DNA of 64,000 nt from Roseovarius nanhaiticus (GTDB lineage: Bacteria > Pseudomonadota > Alphaproteobacteria > Rhodobacterales > Rhodobacteraceae): contig NZ_FTNV01000001.1 of the NCBI RefSeq assembly GCF_900156535.1, forward strand, positions 558,001-622,000. The letters are read 5' to 3'. The number at the start of each line of letters is the position of its first letter. The first letter of the stretch is position 1. A program made the position numbers and the translations under genes. Shown here piece after piece: positions 42,835 to 53,327 of the stretch. The notes under the pieces are model-generated. The model did not search any database and was not told where the DNA came from. It saw nothing but the letters and a program-made list of their open reading frames with translations.

Positions 42835-43503
42835 ATGCTCGGAGAATTATCGTCGCGGCAACGCACCACGGTCGTGGTTGTCCTTCTCGGCTTCGGCGCC
42901 GCCGTGGCGATCCTTTTTGGTCCTTGGGAGCTGCCGATCGATGAGTTGAACGGGGCGCGAATAGAAACCTGGCTCAGGGCTGCCGGTTTCTGGGGCCCGC
43001 TTCTGATCGTGCTTCTCATGACTGCCGCGATCGTCGCCTCGCCGATCCCCAGCGCGCCCATCGCCTTGGCGGCGGGCGCGGCATATGGCCATACGGCGGG
43101 CACCGTCTACGTCGTCATCGGCGCCGAGCTCGGGGCGCTCATCGCTTTCGCGCTCGCGCGGTTTCTGGGTCGCGACATCATGGTGAAGTGGTTCGGCGAG
43201 AAGGTGGATCTTGGCTGGCTCGGCTCGCAGAACGCATTGACCGGGGCAGTGCTGGCCAGTCGCCTCATGCCTTTCGTCTCGTTCGATCTGGTCAGTTACG
43301 CGGCCGGGCTTAGCGGATTGCATTTCTGGCGTTTCGCGCTGTCTACCTTGGCCGGGATCATCCCGGCCAGTTTTTTTCTGGCGCATTTCGGCATGGAGGC
43401 CGTGAGTGGCAAGCCAGGCTCTGCCACGTGGATCGCGATCGGCCTTGGTATCGTGACGCTCATCCCATTGGTTGCCATCGCCGTGCGAGAGCGGGGCAAA
43501 TGA
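42835..43503 (+). CDS. TVP38/TMEM64-family (VTT domain) membrane protein
   Basis: A 222-residue protein with about six helices and the VTT/SNARE-associated core: PIPSAPIALAAGAAYG, GAELGALIAFALARFLGR and SRLMPFVSFDLVSYAAGLSG. Members of this superfamily include DedA-like and scramblase-like proteins. In metal islands they often accompany transporters, but a defined substrate is lacking. The APC permease gene begins 9 bases after its stop. Confidence 0.88.
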   Translation: MLGELSSRQRTTVVVVLLGFGAAVAILFGPWELPIDELNGARIETWLRAAGFWGPLLIVLLMTAAIVASPIPSAPIALAAGAAYGHTAGTVYVVIGAELGALIAFALARFLGRDIMVKWFGEKVDLGWLGSQNALTGAVLASRLMPFVSFDLVSYAAGLSGLHFWRFALSTLAGIIPASFFLAHFGMEAVSGKPGSATWIAIGLGIVTLIPLVAIAVRERGK

Positions 43504-43512
43504 CAAGAACAA

Positions 43513-44856
43513 ATGAAATTTAAGGAAATTGATGTGACCTCGGAGTATCAGAAAAACAGCATATCCCTCGCAGGCGCTATCGCGATGGGCACAGGCGTCA
43601 TGATCGGCGCCGGGATCTTCGCACTGACCGGTCAGATCGCCGAGCTTGCCGGACCTCTCTTTCCGTTGTCGTTCATCGTTGGCGCCATTGTCACAGCGTT
43701 CAGCGCTTACAGCTATATCAAGGTGTCGAACGCTTACCCCTCGGCGGGCGGCATCGCGATGATCCTGCAAAAAGCCTACGGGCCGACGACCATAGCCGCA
43801 GGCGCGGCCCTGCTGATGGCCTTGTCCATGGTCATCAACGAGAGCCTCGTAGCGCGAACCTTTGCAACCTATTTACTACGTGGCCTCGGTATGGATCAGT
43901 CCTCGTGGCTGGTGCCCGCGCTTGGCGTTAGCCTCATAGTCTTTGCCTACCTGATCAACGCTGCTGGCAACAAATCCGTCGGGCTGTTTTCCATCGTGAT
44001 GGCCGTCATCAAGGTGGGTGGCATCGCGCTCTTCGGGGCGGCAGCACTCTGGGCGGGCGGCATTTCATTCGAGGCCGCCTCTGATCAGCAATCGACACAG
44101 GCGACTGGCTTCGTCGCTTCCGTCGCGCTGTCCATCCTGGCGTTCAAGGGCTTTACCACCATCACCAATAGCGGGGCCGAGGTCACCAGCCCTCATCGCA
44201 ATGTCGGACGGGCGATCATCGCATCCATTGGCATCTGCGTGATCGTCTATTTACTGGTCGCCTTCGCCGTCGGATCCAGCCTGAGCCTGGAGGAGATCGT
44301 GGCCGCCAAGGACTATGCGCTGGCCGAAGCTGCCGGGCCAACGCTAGGGCAGACAGGCTTCTACCTGACTGTCCTTCTGGCCATTGTCGCCACCTCGTCG
44401 GGCCTGATCGCCAGCATCTTCGCGGTCTCGCGCATGCTGGCCATGCTGACCGACATGAAGCTGATCCCTCATAGCCATTTCGGCATGACGGGCAAAATCC
44501 GAGATCACACGCTGGTCTACACGGTCGTCATCGCGGGCGTGCTGACGGTCTTTTTCGATCTCAGCCGGATCGCATCTCTCGGCGTGTTCTTCTACCTCGT
44601 AATGGACATGATCATCCATTGGGGTGTGTTTCGTCATCTGAAGGAAGACATCGGGGCCAAGGGGTGGGTCATGCTTTGCGCCATCGCCCTTGATGTCGTC
44701 GTTCTCGCGGCATTTACCGGGATGAAATGGCAAAGTGATCCGCTCATCGTTTTCATATCGCTGGGGCTCATGGCGGCTGTCTTTGTCTTCGAGTGGCTAT
44801 TCCTGCGCAAAAGGAGCCAAAACGACGCTGAGCCTCACTCAGACATGCAGAAATAA
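43513..44856 (+). CDS. APC-superfamily amino acid/polyamine permease
   Basis: A 447-residue inner-membrane protein with about 12 helices. The conserved first-helix motif GTGVMIGAGIFALTG and the later YPSAGGIAMILQKAYG and AFKGFTTITNSGAEV segments identify the APC family. The substrate is not deducible. It is tightly linked to the VTT gene and precedes the copper ATPase with its own CueR-like promoter. Confidence 0.9.
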   Translation: MKFKEIDVTSEYQKNSISLAGAIAMGTGVMIGAGIFALTGQIAELAGPLFPLSFIVGAIVTAFSAYSYIKVSNAYPSAGGIAMILQKAYGPTTIAAGAALLMALSMVINESLVARTFATYLLRGLGMDQSSWLVPALGVSLIVFAYLINAAGNKSVGLFSIVMAVIKVGGIALFGAAALWAGGISFEAASDQQSTQATGFVASVALSILAFKGFTTITNSGAEVTSPHRNVGRAIIASIGICVIVYLLVAFAVGSSLSLEEIVAAKDYALAEAAGPTLGQTGFYLTVLLAIVATSSGLIASIFAVSRMLAMLTDMKLIPHSHFGMTGKIRDHTLVYTVVIAGVLTVFFDLSRIASLGVFFYLVMDMIIHWGVFRHLKEDIGAKGWVMLCAIALDVVVLAAFTGMKWQSDPLIVFISLGLMAAVFVFEWLFLRKRSQNDAEPHSDMQK

Positions 44857-44884
44857 GCGATGCGCACGCGTTCTGGATCATGAC

Positions 44885-44915
44885 TTGACCCTCCCCCCGC
44901 TGGAACGCCCATCTT
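44885..44915 (+). promoter_or_regulatory. CueR-like promoter of the copper ATPase
   Basis: TTGACC (44885-44890), 19-base spacer, CATCTT (44910-44915). The sequence ACCCTCCCCCCGCTGGAACG closely follows the known CueR operator form ACCTTCC...GCTGGAAGG. It lies 29 bases before the ATPase start. Confidence 0.78.
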
Positions 44916-44943
44916 CTGAACTGCAAAGCAATCGGAGCACGTC

Positions 44944-47292
44944 ATGACAAAAAATCATCCACACCACCATGACGGCAGCGTCGGACACAACGTGCCGGAG
45001 GGTGCAAAGTCCGCACAGGATCCTGTTTGTGGCATGACGGTTGCCGTCACTGAAGAGACCCGCCACGAGGATTTCGGCTCGGAGCGATTTCACTTCTGCT
45101 CCGAAGGCTGCCAAGCGACATTCCAGAGCGACCCATGGTATTACGCTTCTGGCCGCAGCAGGGAAGCCGCTGTCGCGGCGACCCCCGGAACGCAATACAC
45201 ATGCCCGATGCATCCCGAAGTCATCCGCGATGAGCCTGGCGCGTGCCCGATCTGTGGCATGGCGCTTGAGCCGCTTCTGCCCACGGATGAACCCAGCGAG
45301 GAACTGGTCGATTTCACGCGGCGCATGTGGATCAGCGCGGTGGCGGCGGTGCCGCTGGTGATCCTGACTATGGGCGAGCTTGTCGGCCTGCCGGTCAGGG
45401 ACTGGCTGGGTCACCAACTGGCCATCTATATCGAGTTCGTTCTGGCGACGCCTATCGTGCTCTGGGCCGCGGCGCCATTTTTCCGCAGAGGCTGGGAGTC
45501 GATCCGCAATGTTTCGCCCAACATGTGGACGTTGATCGCGCTCGGTGTCGGCGCGGCATATCTCTACTCACTTTTCGCGACCTTTCTGCCGGGCGTTTTT
45601 CCCGCCGAATACAGGATGGGTGAAAGCGTCGGCACGTATTACGAGGCCGCGGTTGTCATCATCACGCTGATTTTCGTAGGTCAGGTGCTGGAGTTGCGAG
45701 CGCGCGAGAAAACAGGTGACGCAATCAAGGCGCTGCTCGATCTGGCGCCGAAGACAGCCCGGCGCATCCTTCCAAATGGCGATGAATATGAGGCCCCCCT
45801 CGAAAACATCCGTGAAGACGATCTTCTGCGCGTTCGGCCTGGTGACAGCGTCCCGGTGGATGCGGAGGTCGTCGAGGGACATTCAAGCATCGATGAAAGC
45901 ATGATCACCGGCGAACCGCTGCCCGTAGAGAAACGGGAGGGTGATCGCGTGACCGGGGGCACGATTAACAAGAACGGCACATTGGCGATCCGGGCCACCC
46001 AGGTCGGCGCAGACACGATGTTGGCCCAGATCGTCGAGATGGTCGCCGGTGCGCGCCGCTCCCGGGCGCCGATCCAGGGCATGGCCGACAGGGTTTCGTC
46101 GATCTTCGTCCCGACCGTCGTGGCCATTGCGCTGACCTCTTTCGCTGTCTGGCTCTGGATCGGTCCAGATCCAGCATTGGCTTTCGCCATTGCCTCTGCG
46201 GTTTCCGTGCTAATCATCGCTTGCCCCTGTGCCTTGGGCCTTGCCACGCCGATCTCGATCACGACTGCCGCCGGGCGCGGGGCGCAAGCCGGCGTTTTGA
46301 TCAAGGATGCCGAAGCGTTGGAGCGCATGGCGCGGGTCGACACGCTGATCGTGGATAAGACAGGAACGCTAACCGAAGGACGCCCCAAGCTTACCGATGT
46401 CGTGGCCATGGCTGATATCATTGACGAGACCCTTCTTGGGCTGGCCGCCGCGCTGGAGCGTGGATCGGAGCATCCCTTGGCCGAAGCAATCGTTGAGGGC
46501 GCCCGGACCCGCGATATCGTCATTGAGAAGGCGTCGGATTTCGAGTCTGTGACCGGGAAGGGTGTGCAAGGACTGGTCGGAGGTAGACAAGTTGCCCTTG
46601 GCAACCCGGCGATGATGACCGAGTTGGGCATCGATACGCAAGAAGCCGACAAGGCCGCCGATGAGTTACGCGCTCAAGGCAAGACCGCGATGTATGTTGC
46701 GCTGGACGGCGCACTCGCCGGGCTGGTGGCTGTTGCCGATCCTATCAAGGAAACCACCGCCAGCGCGATCCGCGAGCTTCACGCGGTCGGCCTTCGGGTC
46801 ATCATGGCGACAGGCGACAATCAGCGCACCGCAGAAGCCGTCGCCGGGCAACTGGGCATCGACGAAGTTCGCGCTGGCGTTCTGCCCGAGGACAAGAAAG
46901 CGCTGGTGGAAGAGTTGCGCGCAAAAGGCGCCTCCATTGCCATGGCAGGCGACGGGGTCAACGACGCTCCGGCCCTCGCAGCCGCCGATGTGGGCATCGC
47001 AATGGGCACAGGTGCGGATGTTGCTGTAGAAAGCGCCGGCATCACGCTCCTGAGCGGCGACCTTGTCGGTATTGTCAGGGCACGCAAGCTGGCCAAGGCT
47101 ACGCTTCGGAACATCAAGCAGAACCTTTTCTTTGCATTCATCTACAACGGGGCTGGAGTGCCGATTGCCGCCGGCATCCTCTATCCCTTCACAGGCATTT
47201 TGCTTTCACCCATGATCGCAGCCGCCGCCATGAGCCTGTCGTCGGTTTCAGTCATTACGAATGCACTTAGATTGAGGCGGCAGAAGCTCTGA
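44944..47292 (+). CDS. copA: Copper/silver P1B-type ATPase with YHS and metal-binding domains
   Basis: A 782-residue exporter. The N-terminus is His-rich (HPHHHDG), followed by a YHS domain (DPVCGM near residue 27; [12 protein letters not shown]) and a second zinc-ribbon-like heavy-metal-binding motif YTCPMHPEV...CPICGM (85-106) as in SilP/CopB-like pumps. Core motifs: CPC 427-429 in [22 protein letters not shown] (Asp471), [11 protein letters not shown]. The typical CxxC HMA domain is absent. It shares the symbol copA in ATPase usage but is distinct from the multicopper oxidase above. Confidence 0.93.
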   Translation: MTKNHPHHHDGSVGHNVPEGAKSAQDPVCGMTVAVTEETRHEDFGSERFHFCSEGCQATFQSDPWYYASGRSREAAVAATPGTQYTCPMHPEVIRDEPGACPICGMALEPLLPTDEPSEELVDFTRRMWISAVAAVPLVILTMGELVGLPVRDWLGHQLAIYIEFVLATPIVLWAAAPFFRRGWESIRNVSPNMWTLIALGVGAAYLYSLFATFLPGVFPAEYRMGESVGTYYEAAVVIITLIFVGQVLELRAREKTGDAIKALLDLAPKTARRILPNGDEYEAPLENIREDDLLRVRPGDSVPVDAEVVEGHSSIDESMITGEPLPVEKREGDRVTGGTINKNGTLAIRATQVGADTMLAQIVEMVAGARRSRAPIQGMADRVSSIFVPTVVAIALTSFAVWLWIGPDPALAFAIASAVSVLIIACPCALGLATPISITTAAGRGAQAGVLIKDAEALERMARVDTLIVDKTGTLTEGRPKLTDVVAMADIIDETLLGLAAALERGSEHPLAEAIVEGARTRDIVIEKASDFESVTGKGVQGLVGGRQVALGNPAMMTELGIDTQEADKAADELRAQGKTAMYVALDGALAGLVAVADPIKETTASAIRELHAVGLRVIMATGDNQRTAEAVAGQLGIDEVRAGVLPEDKKALVEELRAKGASIAMAGDGVNDAPALAAADVGIAMGTGADVAVESAGITLLSGDLVGIVRARKLAKATLRNIKQNLFFAFIYNGAGVPIAAGILYPFTGILLSPMIAAAAMSLSSVSVITNALRLRRQKL

Positions 47293-47387
47293 TGACATGG
47301 CTGAGCACAGATCATCACGGTTTGCCCTTCGCTTGCGTTCACGCGCTTCTTACTTGACCTGCGTATGATTAATCGTAACTCAAGGGT

Positions 47388-47831
47388 ATGGTAGCTTCAT
47401 TCCGCAATTGCAGGCCGAGACTGGTCGTCCGACTGGCACATACCGTGCTCATGGGCGTCATGCTCTTGGCGATTGCGATGCTGCCCGCCGCAGCGAATGA
47501 CATGATCTGCCTGCCCGGCAATCAGATGGAAGCCCAGCACGAGGTCGCTATGTCGGCCGATCATCATCCCGTTGATTGCATGACGAGTGCCAAGCAAATG
47601 GACGACAGCGATCAGTTCGATCACATGTCAATGGACGCGACAGAGCCTGGTGGCGCGCCAGATGCGTCCATGCATTGCATGCCAGCGATCGGAACTGCGC
47701 TCACCTCGGTAGAGATGGCTGCGCCCGTCCTCGTAGGCACCTTGGTGGAAAGTGGCGGCTGGCCGATCGAAGCCTCCACGCTGCCCTCACGCGCATCTTC
47801 TACTCAAGACCGCCCTCCTCAAGCCCTCTGA
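47388..47831 (+). CDS. Small secreted Cys/His/Met-rich protein
   Basis: A 147-residue protein with a long signal or anchor segment (hydrophobic about residues 14-36). Next comes a region with ICLPGNQM, DHHPVDCM and DASMHCMPAI (three Cys among many His/Met/Asp), then a Pro/Ser-rich tail. Its plan resembles the protein at 36418. It stands between the copper ATPase and cusB, possibly as the first gene of the cus unit. Function inferred only from composition and place. Confidence 0.65.
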   Translation: MVASFRNCRPRLVVRLAHTVLMGVMLLAIAMLPAAANDMICLPGNQMEAQHEVAMSADHHPVDCMTSAKQMDDSDQFDHMSMDATEPGGAPDASMHCMPAIGTALTSVEMAAPVLVGTLVESGGWPIEASTLPSRASSTQDRPPQAL

Positions 47832-47923
47832 TCACTCTTTAGCTGTGCAAGCTCAGGAGGGCTTGCGCGCGATTTTGATCGAATTAGGCGGCACCCCAAC
47901 GGGTGATCGCATCAGAGGCAAAC

Positions 47924-50116
47924 ATGCGTGGACGTTATTCGGCTTTGGCCGCACTTGCCCTCGTCGCGGGCGCGGCGGGCGGTATCTATCTTGAAAGACT
48001 GCACCTGAATCCGTCTGATGAGGCGGGCGCGGGTGGAGAAGAGGCTCTTTATTGGGTCGCACCCATGGATCCGAACTTCCGTCAACCCGGCCCCGGCAAA
48101 TCGCCTATGGGGATGGATCTGATCCCGGTCTATGCCGGTCAGGAAGCCGCGGGCGATCCCGCCGAGGTGATGCTCTCGGGCGCCGAAATCAATGCGATCG
48201 GCGTGCGCACCGCCTTTGCCCGGCGCGAGAACGTGGCACGCAAGGTCGAGACCGTCGGATTTGTCGAGTATGACGAGCATCTGACCAGTCACGTCCATAC
48301 CCGTGTCGAGGGTTGGATTGAGGTCATGAACGTGCGCGCCATCGGGGATCCGGTGACCAAAGGCGACGTTCTCTTCGAAATGTTCTCGCCCGTCATCGGC
48401 TCGTCCAGCAGCGATCTGATCCGCGCGCTCGAGGCCGGAAACTCGCGCATCATCGATGCAGCGCGCAACGCGCTTCGCAGTCAGGGCATGTCTGACCGGC
48501 AGATCACCCAGATCGAGGAAAGCCGCACCCTGGCCCGTAATATCGAGGTCCTTGCGCCACAGGACGGTGTCGTGATCTCGCTCGAGGCCGCCGAGGGGAT
48601 GTATCTGCAGCCTGGCACGCGCGCGGTATCGCTAAGCGATCCCAGCGCCGTCTGGCTAATCGTAGATGTGTTCGAGCGCGATATCGCGCGACTGAACGAG
48701 GATATGCGCGCCGCCGCCCGATTCGAGCATCTGCCCACACGCGCCTTTGAAGGCCAGATCGACTACATCTATCCCGAACTCGACCCCGAAACCCGCACCC
48801 TGCCTGTTCGACTGAAATTCGACAATTCCGACGGCGCGCTGCGCCCCGGCATGTTCAGCAAGATCAGCCTGATGCCCAGCGACGACCGGATGGCCCTGAC
48901 AGTGCCGTCCGAGGCGATTATCCGCACCGGCTCGGCCGAGCGCGTGGTCTTGAAAACGGGTGACGGCACCTTCAAGCCGCGCCTCGTGACAACCGGTCTG
49001 CGCGACGCCTTCGGCGAGGGCGGGCGCACCGAGGTTATGCAAGGTCTTGCACCCGGCGAAGAAGTCGTCGCCTCGGCGCAGTTCCTGATCGACAGCGAAA
49101 GCGCGCTGAACGCAGGCATGATGCGCATGGCCCCGACCGAGGCGGCGCCCGCCCCCGGCACGGGCACGCTCGTCGCGCTCGATGCCGAGGCACGCGTGGC
49201 CACGATCCGCCACGGCGCGCTCGAGGCGCTGGACTGGCCCACGATGACCACCGACTTCACCCTGCGCGCTGATGTCCCGTTGGACGGGCTGGAAGTGGGG
49301 CAGGAGGTCGCGTTTCGCGCGGTGCGCGGCGCGGATGGCCTCTTGGGGCTGACCATGCTTGGCACCGATGACGGTGTTGCGGCGACCGGCACGGGCCGGG
49401 TCACGGCAGTAACACCGGATGGCAAGTTGGCGCTGTCGCACGACCCCATTCCGGCCCTCGGTTGGCCGGCGATGGAGATGGACATGCCGGTCGCGGGTTT
49501 CGATCCGGGTTCGGTGCCCATCGACGCGCCTGTGGAGTTCGATCTGTCGAAGGGCGCGGACGGTCTCTTCACCATCGTCGCGGTGCGCGCCGAGGGGATG
49601 GACGAGGAAATGGATATGTCCCACTCCGAAATAAAGGGCGCCATGGAGGTGCCGCCCATCACCGTCACCGGCACCATCGACGCCGTCGATGCGGGCGCGC
49701 GTAAGGCGACCATCAGCCATGGCCCCATTAGCGAGATCGGCATGCCCGGAATGACGATGGACTTTGGCTTGGCCAAGACGCTGGACACGAGCAGCCTGGT
49801 CACCGGTCAGGACATGATCCTAACCTTCGCGCGGCCGGACGGCATGACGATGGTGCTGGATAAGGCCGAACCCGTCATTCCACCAATGGAGGTGAGCGGC
49901 ACGATCAATTCAGTCGACGCCGTGACGGGCCAGGCCAACATCACGCACGGACCGATGACCGAGATCGGAATGCCGGGGATGACCATGGATTTCGCGATTG
50001 ATCCTTCGGTCAATGCCGCAACGCTCCCCACGGGCGAGGATGTTACCCTGGAGCTGCGCCGCAACCCTGACTTCTCAATGACCCTCGTGGGCATCACAGA
50101 GGGGGCAGGCGAATGA
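47924..50116 (+). CDS. cusB: CusB-type membrane-fusion protein with four CusF-like domains
   Basis: Periplasmic adaptor of a Cu(I)/Ag(I) RND pump, 730 residues where usual CusB has about 400. The N-terminal part has a signal anchor, a heavy-metal-binding segment (YWVAPMDPNF...KSPMGMDLIPVY) and the hairpin/lipoyl/beta-barrel MFP architecture (VRTAFARRENVARKVETVG, LAPQDGVVISLEAAEG). After about residue 410 come four CusF-like modules, with metal-site His at 430, 506, 599 and 675. Modules 1 and 2 keep the Trp; modules 3 and 4 have GMPGMTM instead. It overlaps cusA by 4 bases. Confidence 0.93.
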   Translation: MRGRYSALAALALVAGAAGGIYLERLHLNPSDEAGAGGEEALYWVAPMDPNFRQPGPGKSPMGMDLIPVYAGQEAAGDPAEVMLSGAEINAIGVRTAFARRENVARKVETVGFVEYDEHLTSHVHTRVEGWIEVMNVRAIGDPVTKGDVLFEMFSPVIGSSSSDLIRALEAGNSRIIDAARNALRSQGMSDRQITQIEESRTLARNIEVLAPQDGVVISLEAAEGMYLQPGTRAVSLSDPSAVWLIVDVFERDIARLNEDMRAAARFEHLPTRAFEGQIDYIYPELDPETRTLPVRLKFDNSDGALRPGMFSKISLMPSDDRMALTVPSEAIIRTGSAERVVLKTGDGTFKPRLVTTGLRDAFGEGGRTEVMQGLAPGEEVVASAQFLIDSESALNAGMMRMAPTEAAPAPGTGTLVALDAEARVATIRHGALEALDWPTMTTDFTLRADVPLDGLEVGQEVAFRAVRGADGLLGLTMLGTDDGVAATGTGRVTAVTPDGKLALSHDPIPALGWPAMEMDMPVAGFDPGSVPIDAPVEFDLSKGADGLFTIVAVRAEGMDEEMDMSHSEIKGAMEVPPITVTGTIDAVDAGARKATISHGPISEIGMPGMTMDFGLAKTLDTSSLVTGQDMILTFARPDGMTMVLDKAEPVIPPMEVSGTINSVDAVTGQANITHGPMTEIGMPGMTMDFAIDPSVNAATLPTGEDVTLELRRNPDFSMTLVGITEGAGE

Positions 50117-53100
50117 TCCGCGCCATCATTAAGGCGTCCATCGCCAACCGCGTCATCATCCTCGCGCTGGCGATCATGATGGGCGTCGTAGGCGTGTGGG
50201 CCATCCGCTCGACTCCGGTGGACGCCATTCCCGATCTGTCGGACGTGCAGGTGATCGTGCGCACGCCCTATGCGGGCCAGGCGCCGCAGGTGGTCGAGGA
50301 CCAGATCACCTATCCCATCGCCACTGCCATGCTGGCCGTTCCGGGCGCCCGCGACGTGCGCGGCTTTTCCTTTTTCGGCGACAGCTACGTCTATGTCGTC
50401 TTCGAGGATGGCACAGACCTTTACTGGGCGCGCAGCCGCGTTTTGGAGTATCTCGCGCAGATCACGTCGAACCTGCCTGAGGGGGCCTCGCCCGAGCTGG
50501 GCCCCGATGCCACCGGCGTCGGCTGGATCTATCAGTATGCGCTGATTGACCGAACCGGGGGGCATGACCTCTCGGAGCTGCGCAGCCTGCAGGACTGGTT
50601 CCTGAAATACGAACTGCAGACCGTCGAGGGCGTCTCCGAGGTCGCCACGATCGGCGGCATGGTCAAGCAATACCAAGTCGTCGTCGATCCGGACAAGCTG
50701 CGTGCCTATGACGTGACGCTGGGCCAGATCAGGTCCGCCATAGAGAACGCCAACCGCGAAACCGGTGGCAGCGTGATCGAAATGGGCGAGGCCGAGTTCA
50801 TGGTCCGCTCGACGGGCTATGTCGACGAGCTGGCCGATATCGCCAAGGCCCCGCTGATGGTCAATGATCGGGGCGCGGCCCTGACGATTGGCGACATCGC
50901 CGATATTCGCCTTGGACCTGAGATGCGCCGCGGCGTAGGCGAGCTGAATGGCGAGGGCGACGCCGTGGGCGGTGTGGTGATCCTGCGCTGGGGCGGCAAC
51001 GCGCTCAGCACGATCAAGGCGGTCGAGGCGCGGATGGAGGAACTGCGCAGCAGCCTGCCCGAGGGCGTCGAGATCGTCACGACCTACAACCGCGCAGGCG
51101 TGATTGAGCGGGCAATCGAAAACCTACAAAAGAAGCTGACCGAGGAATTCATCGTCGTCATCCTCGTCTGCGCAGCGTTCCTGCTGCACATCCGCTCGTC
51201 CCTGGTGATCCTCGTCTCGCTGCCCCTTGGTATCGCGGCGGCCTTCATCGTGATGAAGTTTCAAGGGGTGAATGCCAACATCATGTCGCTGGGCGGCATC
51301 GCCATCGCCATTGGCGCCATGGTGGACGCCGCCATCGTGATGATTGAGGCGATGCACCGACGGCTTGAGAAGGAGAAGATCACACCCGAGAACAGGTGGC
51401 GTATCGTCAGCGAGTGCGCCTCAGAAGTGGGGCCAGCTCTCTTTTATTCGCTGGCCATCATCACGGTCAGTTTTCTGCCGGTCTTCGTGCTCGAGAGCCA
51501 GGAAGGGCGCCTCTTCAAGCCGCTCGCATTTACCAAGACCTATGCGATGGCCGCCGCCGCGATCCTGTCGATCACGCTGGTGCCCGTATTGATGGGCTAT
51601 TTCGTGCGCGGGCGCATCATCCCCGAGCGCAAGAACCCGCTGAACCGGCTGATCATCTGGATTTACCGACCCTTCCTTGACGCGGCCGTCGCGTGGCCTT
51701 GGGCCACGACCCTTCTGGCGGGCCTTTTGGTCGCGTCCATGTGGTGGCCGCTGCAAAGGATCGGGACCGAGTTCATGCCCGAGCTGAACGAGGGCGATTT
51801 CCTCTACATGCCGACGCTCTATCCGGGCGTCTCCATCGGCAAGGCTCGTGAGGTGCTCCAACAGAGCGACCGGATGATCGCCACCATTCCCGAAGTCGAG
51901 ACTGTCCACGGCAAGCTGGGCCGCGCTGACACGGCCACCGATCCTGCGCCGCTGACGATGATCGAGACGACGATCCAGCTGAAGCCCGAAGCCGAATGGC
52001 GCGAGGGCATGACGATGGACCGCATTCGCGATGCACTGGACCGCGCGGTGCAAATTCCCGGCGTCACAAACGTCTGGATCCAACCCATCAAGAACCGCAT
52101 CGACATGCTGGCGACCGGCATCAAGACACCCGTCGGCGTCAAGATATCCGGTGCGGACCTGAAAGTAATCGAGCAGATCGGGATCGAGGTCGAGCGCGTG
52201 GTCGGCGGCATCAAAGGCACCGCCTCGGCCTATGCCGAGCGTCCCATCGGCGGGCGCTTCATCGAGATCAACCCCGACCGAGACGCGGCCGCGCGCTACG
52301 GGATGAGTGTGCGGGATGTGCAGGACATCGTGCAGACCGCTATCGGCGGCATGCAGGTGTCGGAATCCGTCGAGGGCCTTGAGCGCTATCCCATCAACCT
52401 ACGCTACCCACAGGACTGGCGCAGCAGCCCCGAGGCGCTGCGCGATCTGCCCGTCGTCACGCCGCAGGGCGCGCATATCCCGCTGGGCACCCTGACCGAG
52501 ATCAGCATCGAAGACGGCCCCGGCATGATCCGCTCGGAAAACGCGCGGCGCACCGGCTTTGTTTTTGTCGATATAGCGGGGCGCGATCTGGGAGGTTACG
52601 TTCAGGAGGCACGCGCGTTGGTGGCCGAAGAGGTCACCCTGCCGCCGGGCTATTCGATCACATGGTCAGGCCAGTATGAATATATCGAGCGGATGCAGGA
52701 GCGGCTGAAACTTGTTGGCCCGGCCACCCTGCTGATCATCACGCTGATGCTGTTCATGGCCTTCAACCGGGTGATCGAGGTGGGCATCATCCTCGCCGCG
52801 CTGCCCGTCGCTTTGGCGGGCGGCGTCTGGTTCCTTTGGTATCTCAGCTTCGACATCTCTGTGGCCGTATTGGTCGGCTTCATCGCGCTGGCCGGCGTAG
52901 CTGTCGAGACGGCGATCGTGATGCTGCTCTACCTCAACCTCGCTTGGGAGAAGCGGAGAGGCGAGGCTTCGCAGGAGCGGCGCGAGATGACACCGCTGGA
53001 CGTCGAGGAGGTTGTCTTCGAGGGGGCGTTATTGCGCGTGCGGCCCAAGGTGATGACCGTTGCGACCATCTTCGCTGGACTGATCCCGATTATGTATGGC

Positions 53101-53292
53101 ACTGGCACAGGCTCGGAGATCATGCAGCGCATCGCCGCCCCGATGGTGGGCGGCATGGCTACCGCAACCCTCCTCACCCTCTTCGTCATTCCGTCGATCT
53201 TCGTGATCTGGAAACGGCTGGCCCTGAAACGGGTCAACCGCGAATTGCTGACACCGGCCACGCCGGATGCAGCGCAAACCCCGGCCGAATGA
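50113..53292 (+). CDS. cusA: CusA-type heavy-metal RND efflux pump
   Basis: A 1059-residue inner-membrane proton-driven pump of the HME-RND family (CusA/SilA). The N-terminus VDAIPDLSDVQVIVRTPYAGQAPQVVEDQITYP is diagnostic (only its start need be noted: DLSDVQV). GGIAIAIGAMVDAAIVMIEA on helix IV carries the proton-relay Asp, and WIQPIKNRIDMLATGIKTPVG lies in the porter domain. It takes copper from CusB modules and CusF. No outer-membrane CusC/TolC-type gene is present nearby, so a chromosomal partner is expected. Confidence 0.95.
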   Translation: MIRAIIKASIANRVIILALAIMMGVVGVWAIRSTPVDAIPDLSDVQVIVRTPYAGQAPQVVEDQITYPIATAMLAVPGARDVRGFSFFGDSYVYVVFEDGTDLYWARSRVLEYLAQITSNLPEGASPELGPDATGVGWIYQYALIDRTGGHDLSELRSLQDWFLKYELQTVEGVSEVATIGGMVKQYQVVVDPDKLRAYDVTLGQIRSAIENANRETGGSVIEMGEAEFMVRSTGYVDELADIAKAPLMVNDRGAALTIGDIADIRLGPEMRRGVGELNGEGDAVGGVVILRWGGNALSTIKAVEARMEELRSSLPEGVEIVTTYNRAGVIERAIENLQKKLTEEFIVVILVCAAFLLHIRSSLVILVSLPLGIAAAFIVMKFQGVNANIMSLGGIAIAIGAMVDAAIVMIEAMHRRLEKEKITPENRWRIVSECASEVGPALFYSLAIITVSFLPVFVLESQEGRLFKPLAFTKTYAMAAAAILSITLVPVLMGYFVRGRIIPERKNPLNRLIIWIYRPFLDAAVAWPWATTLLAGLLVASMWWPLQRIGTEFMPELNEGDFLYMPTLYPGVSIGKAREVLQQSDRMIATIPEVETVHGKLGRADTATDPAPLTMIETTIQLKPEAEWREGMTMDRIRDALDRAVQIPGVTNVWIQPIKNRIDMLATGIKTPVGVKISGADLKVIEQIGIEVERVVGGIKGTASAYAERPIGGRFIEINPDRDAAARYGMSVRDVQDIVQTAIGGMQVSESVEGLERYPINLRYPQDWRSSPEALRDLPVVTPQGAHIPLGTLTEISIEDGPGMIRSENARRTGFVFVDIAGRDLGGYVQEARALVAEEVTLPPGYSITWSGQYEYIERMQERLKLVGPATLLIITLMLFMAFNRVIEVGIILAALPVALAGGVWFLWYLSFDISVAVLVGFIALAGVAVETAIVMLLYLNLAWEKRRGEASQERREMTPLDVEEVVFEGALLRVRPKVMTVATIFAGLIPIMYGTGTGSEIMQRIAAPMVGGMATATLLTLFVIPSIFVIWKRLALKRVNRELLTPATPDAAQTPAE

Positions 53293-53327
53293 AGGCCGGA
53301 CCCTTCCCTGACCTGAAAGGATATCCC

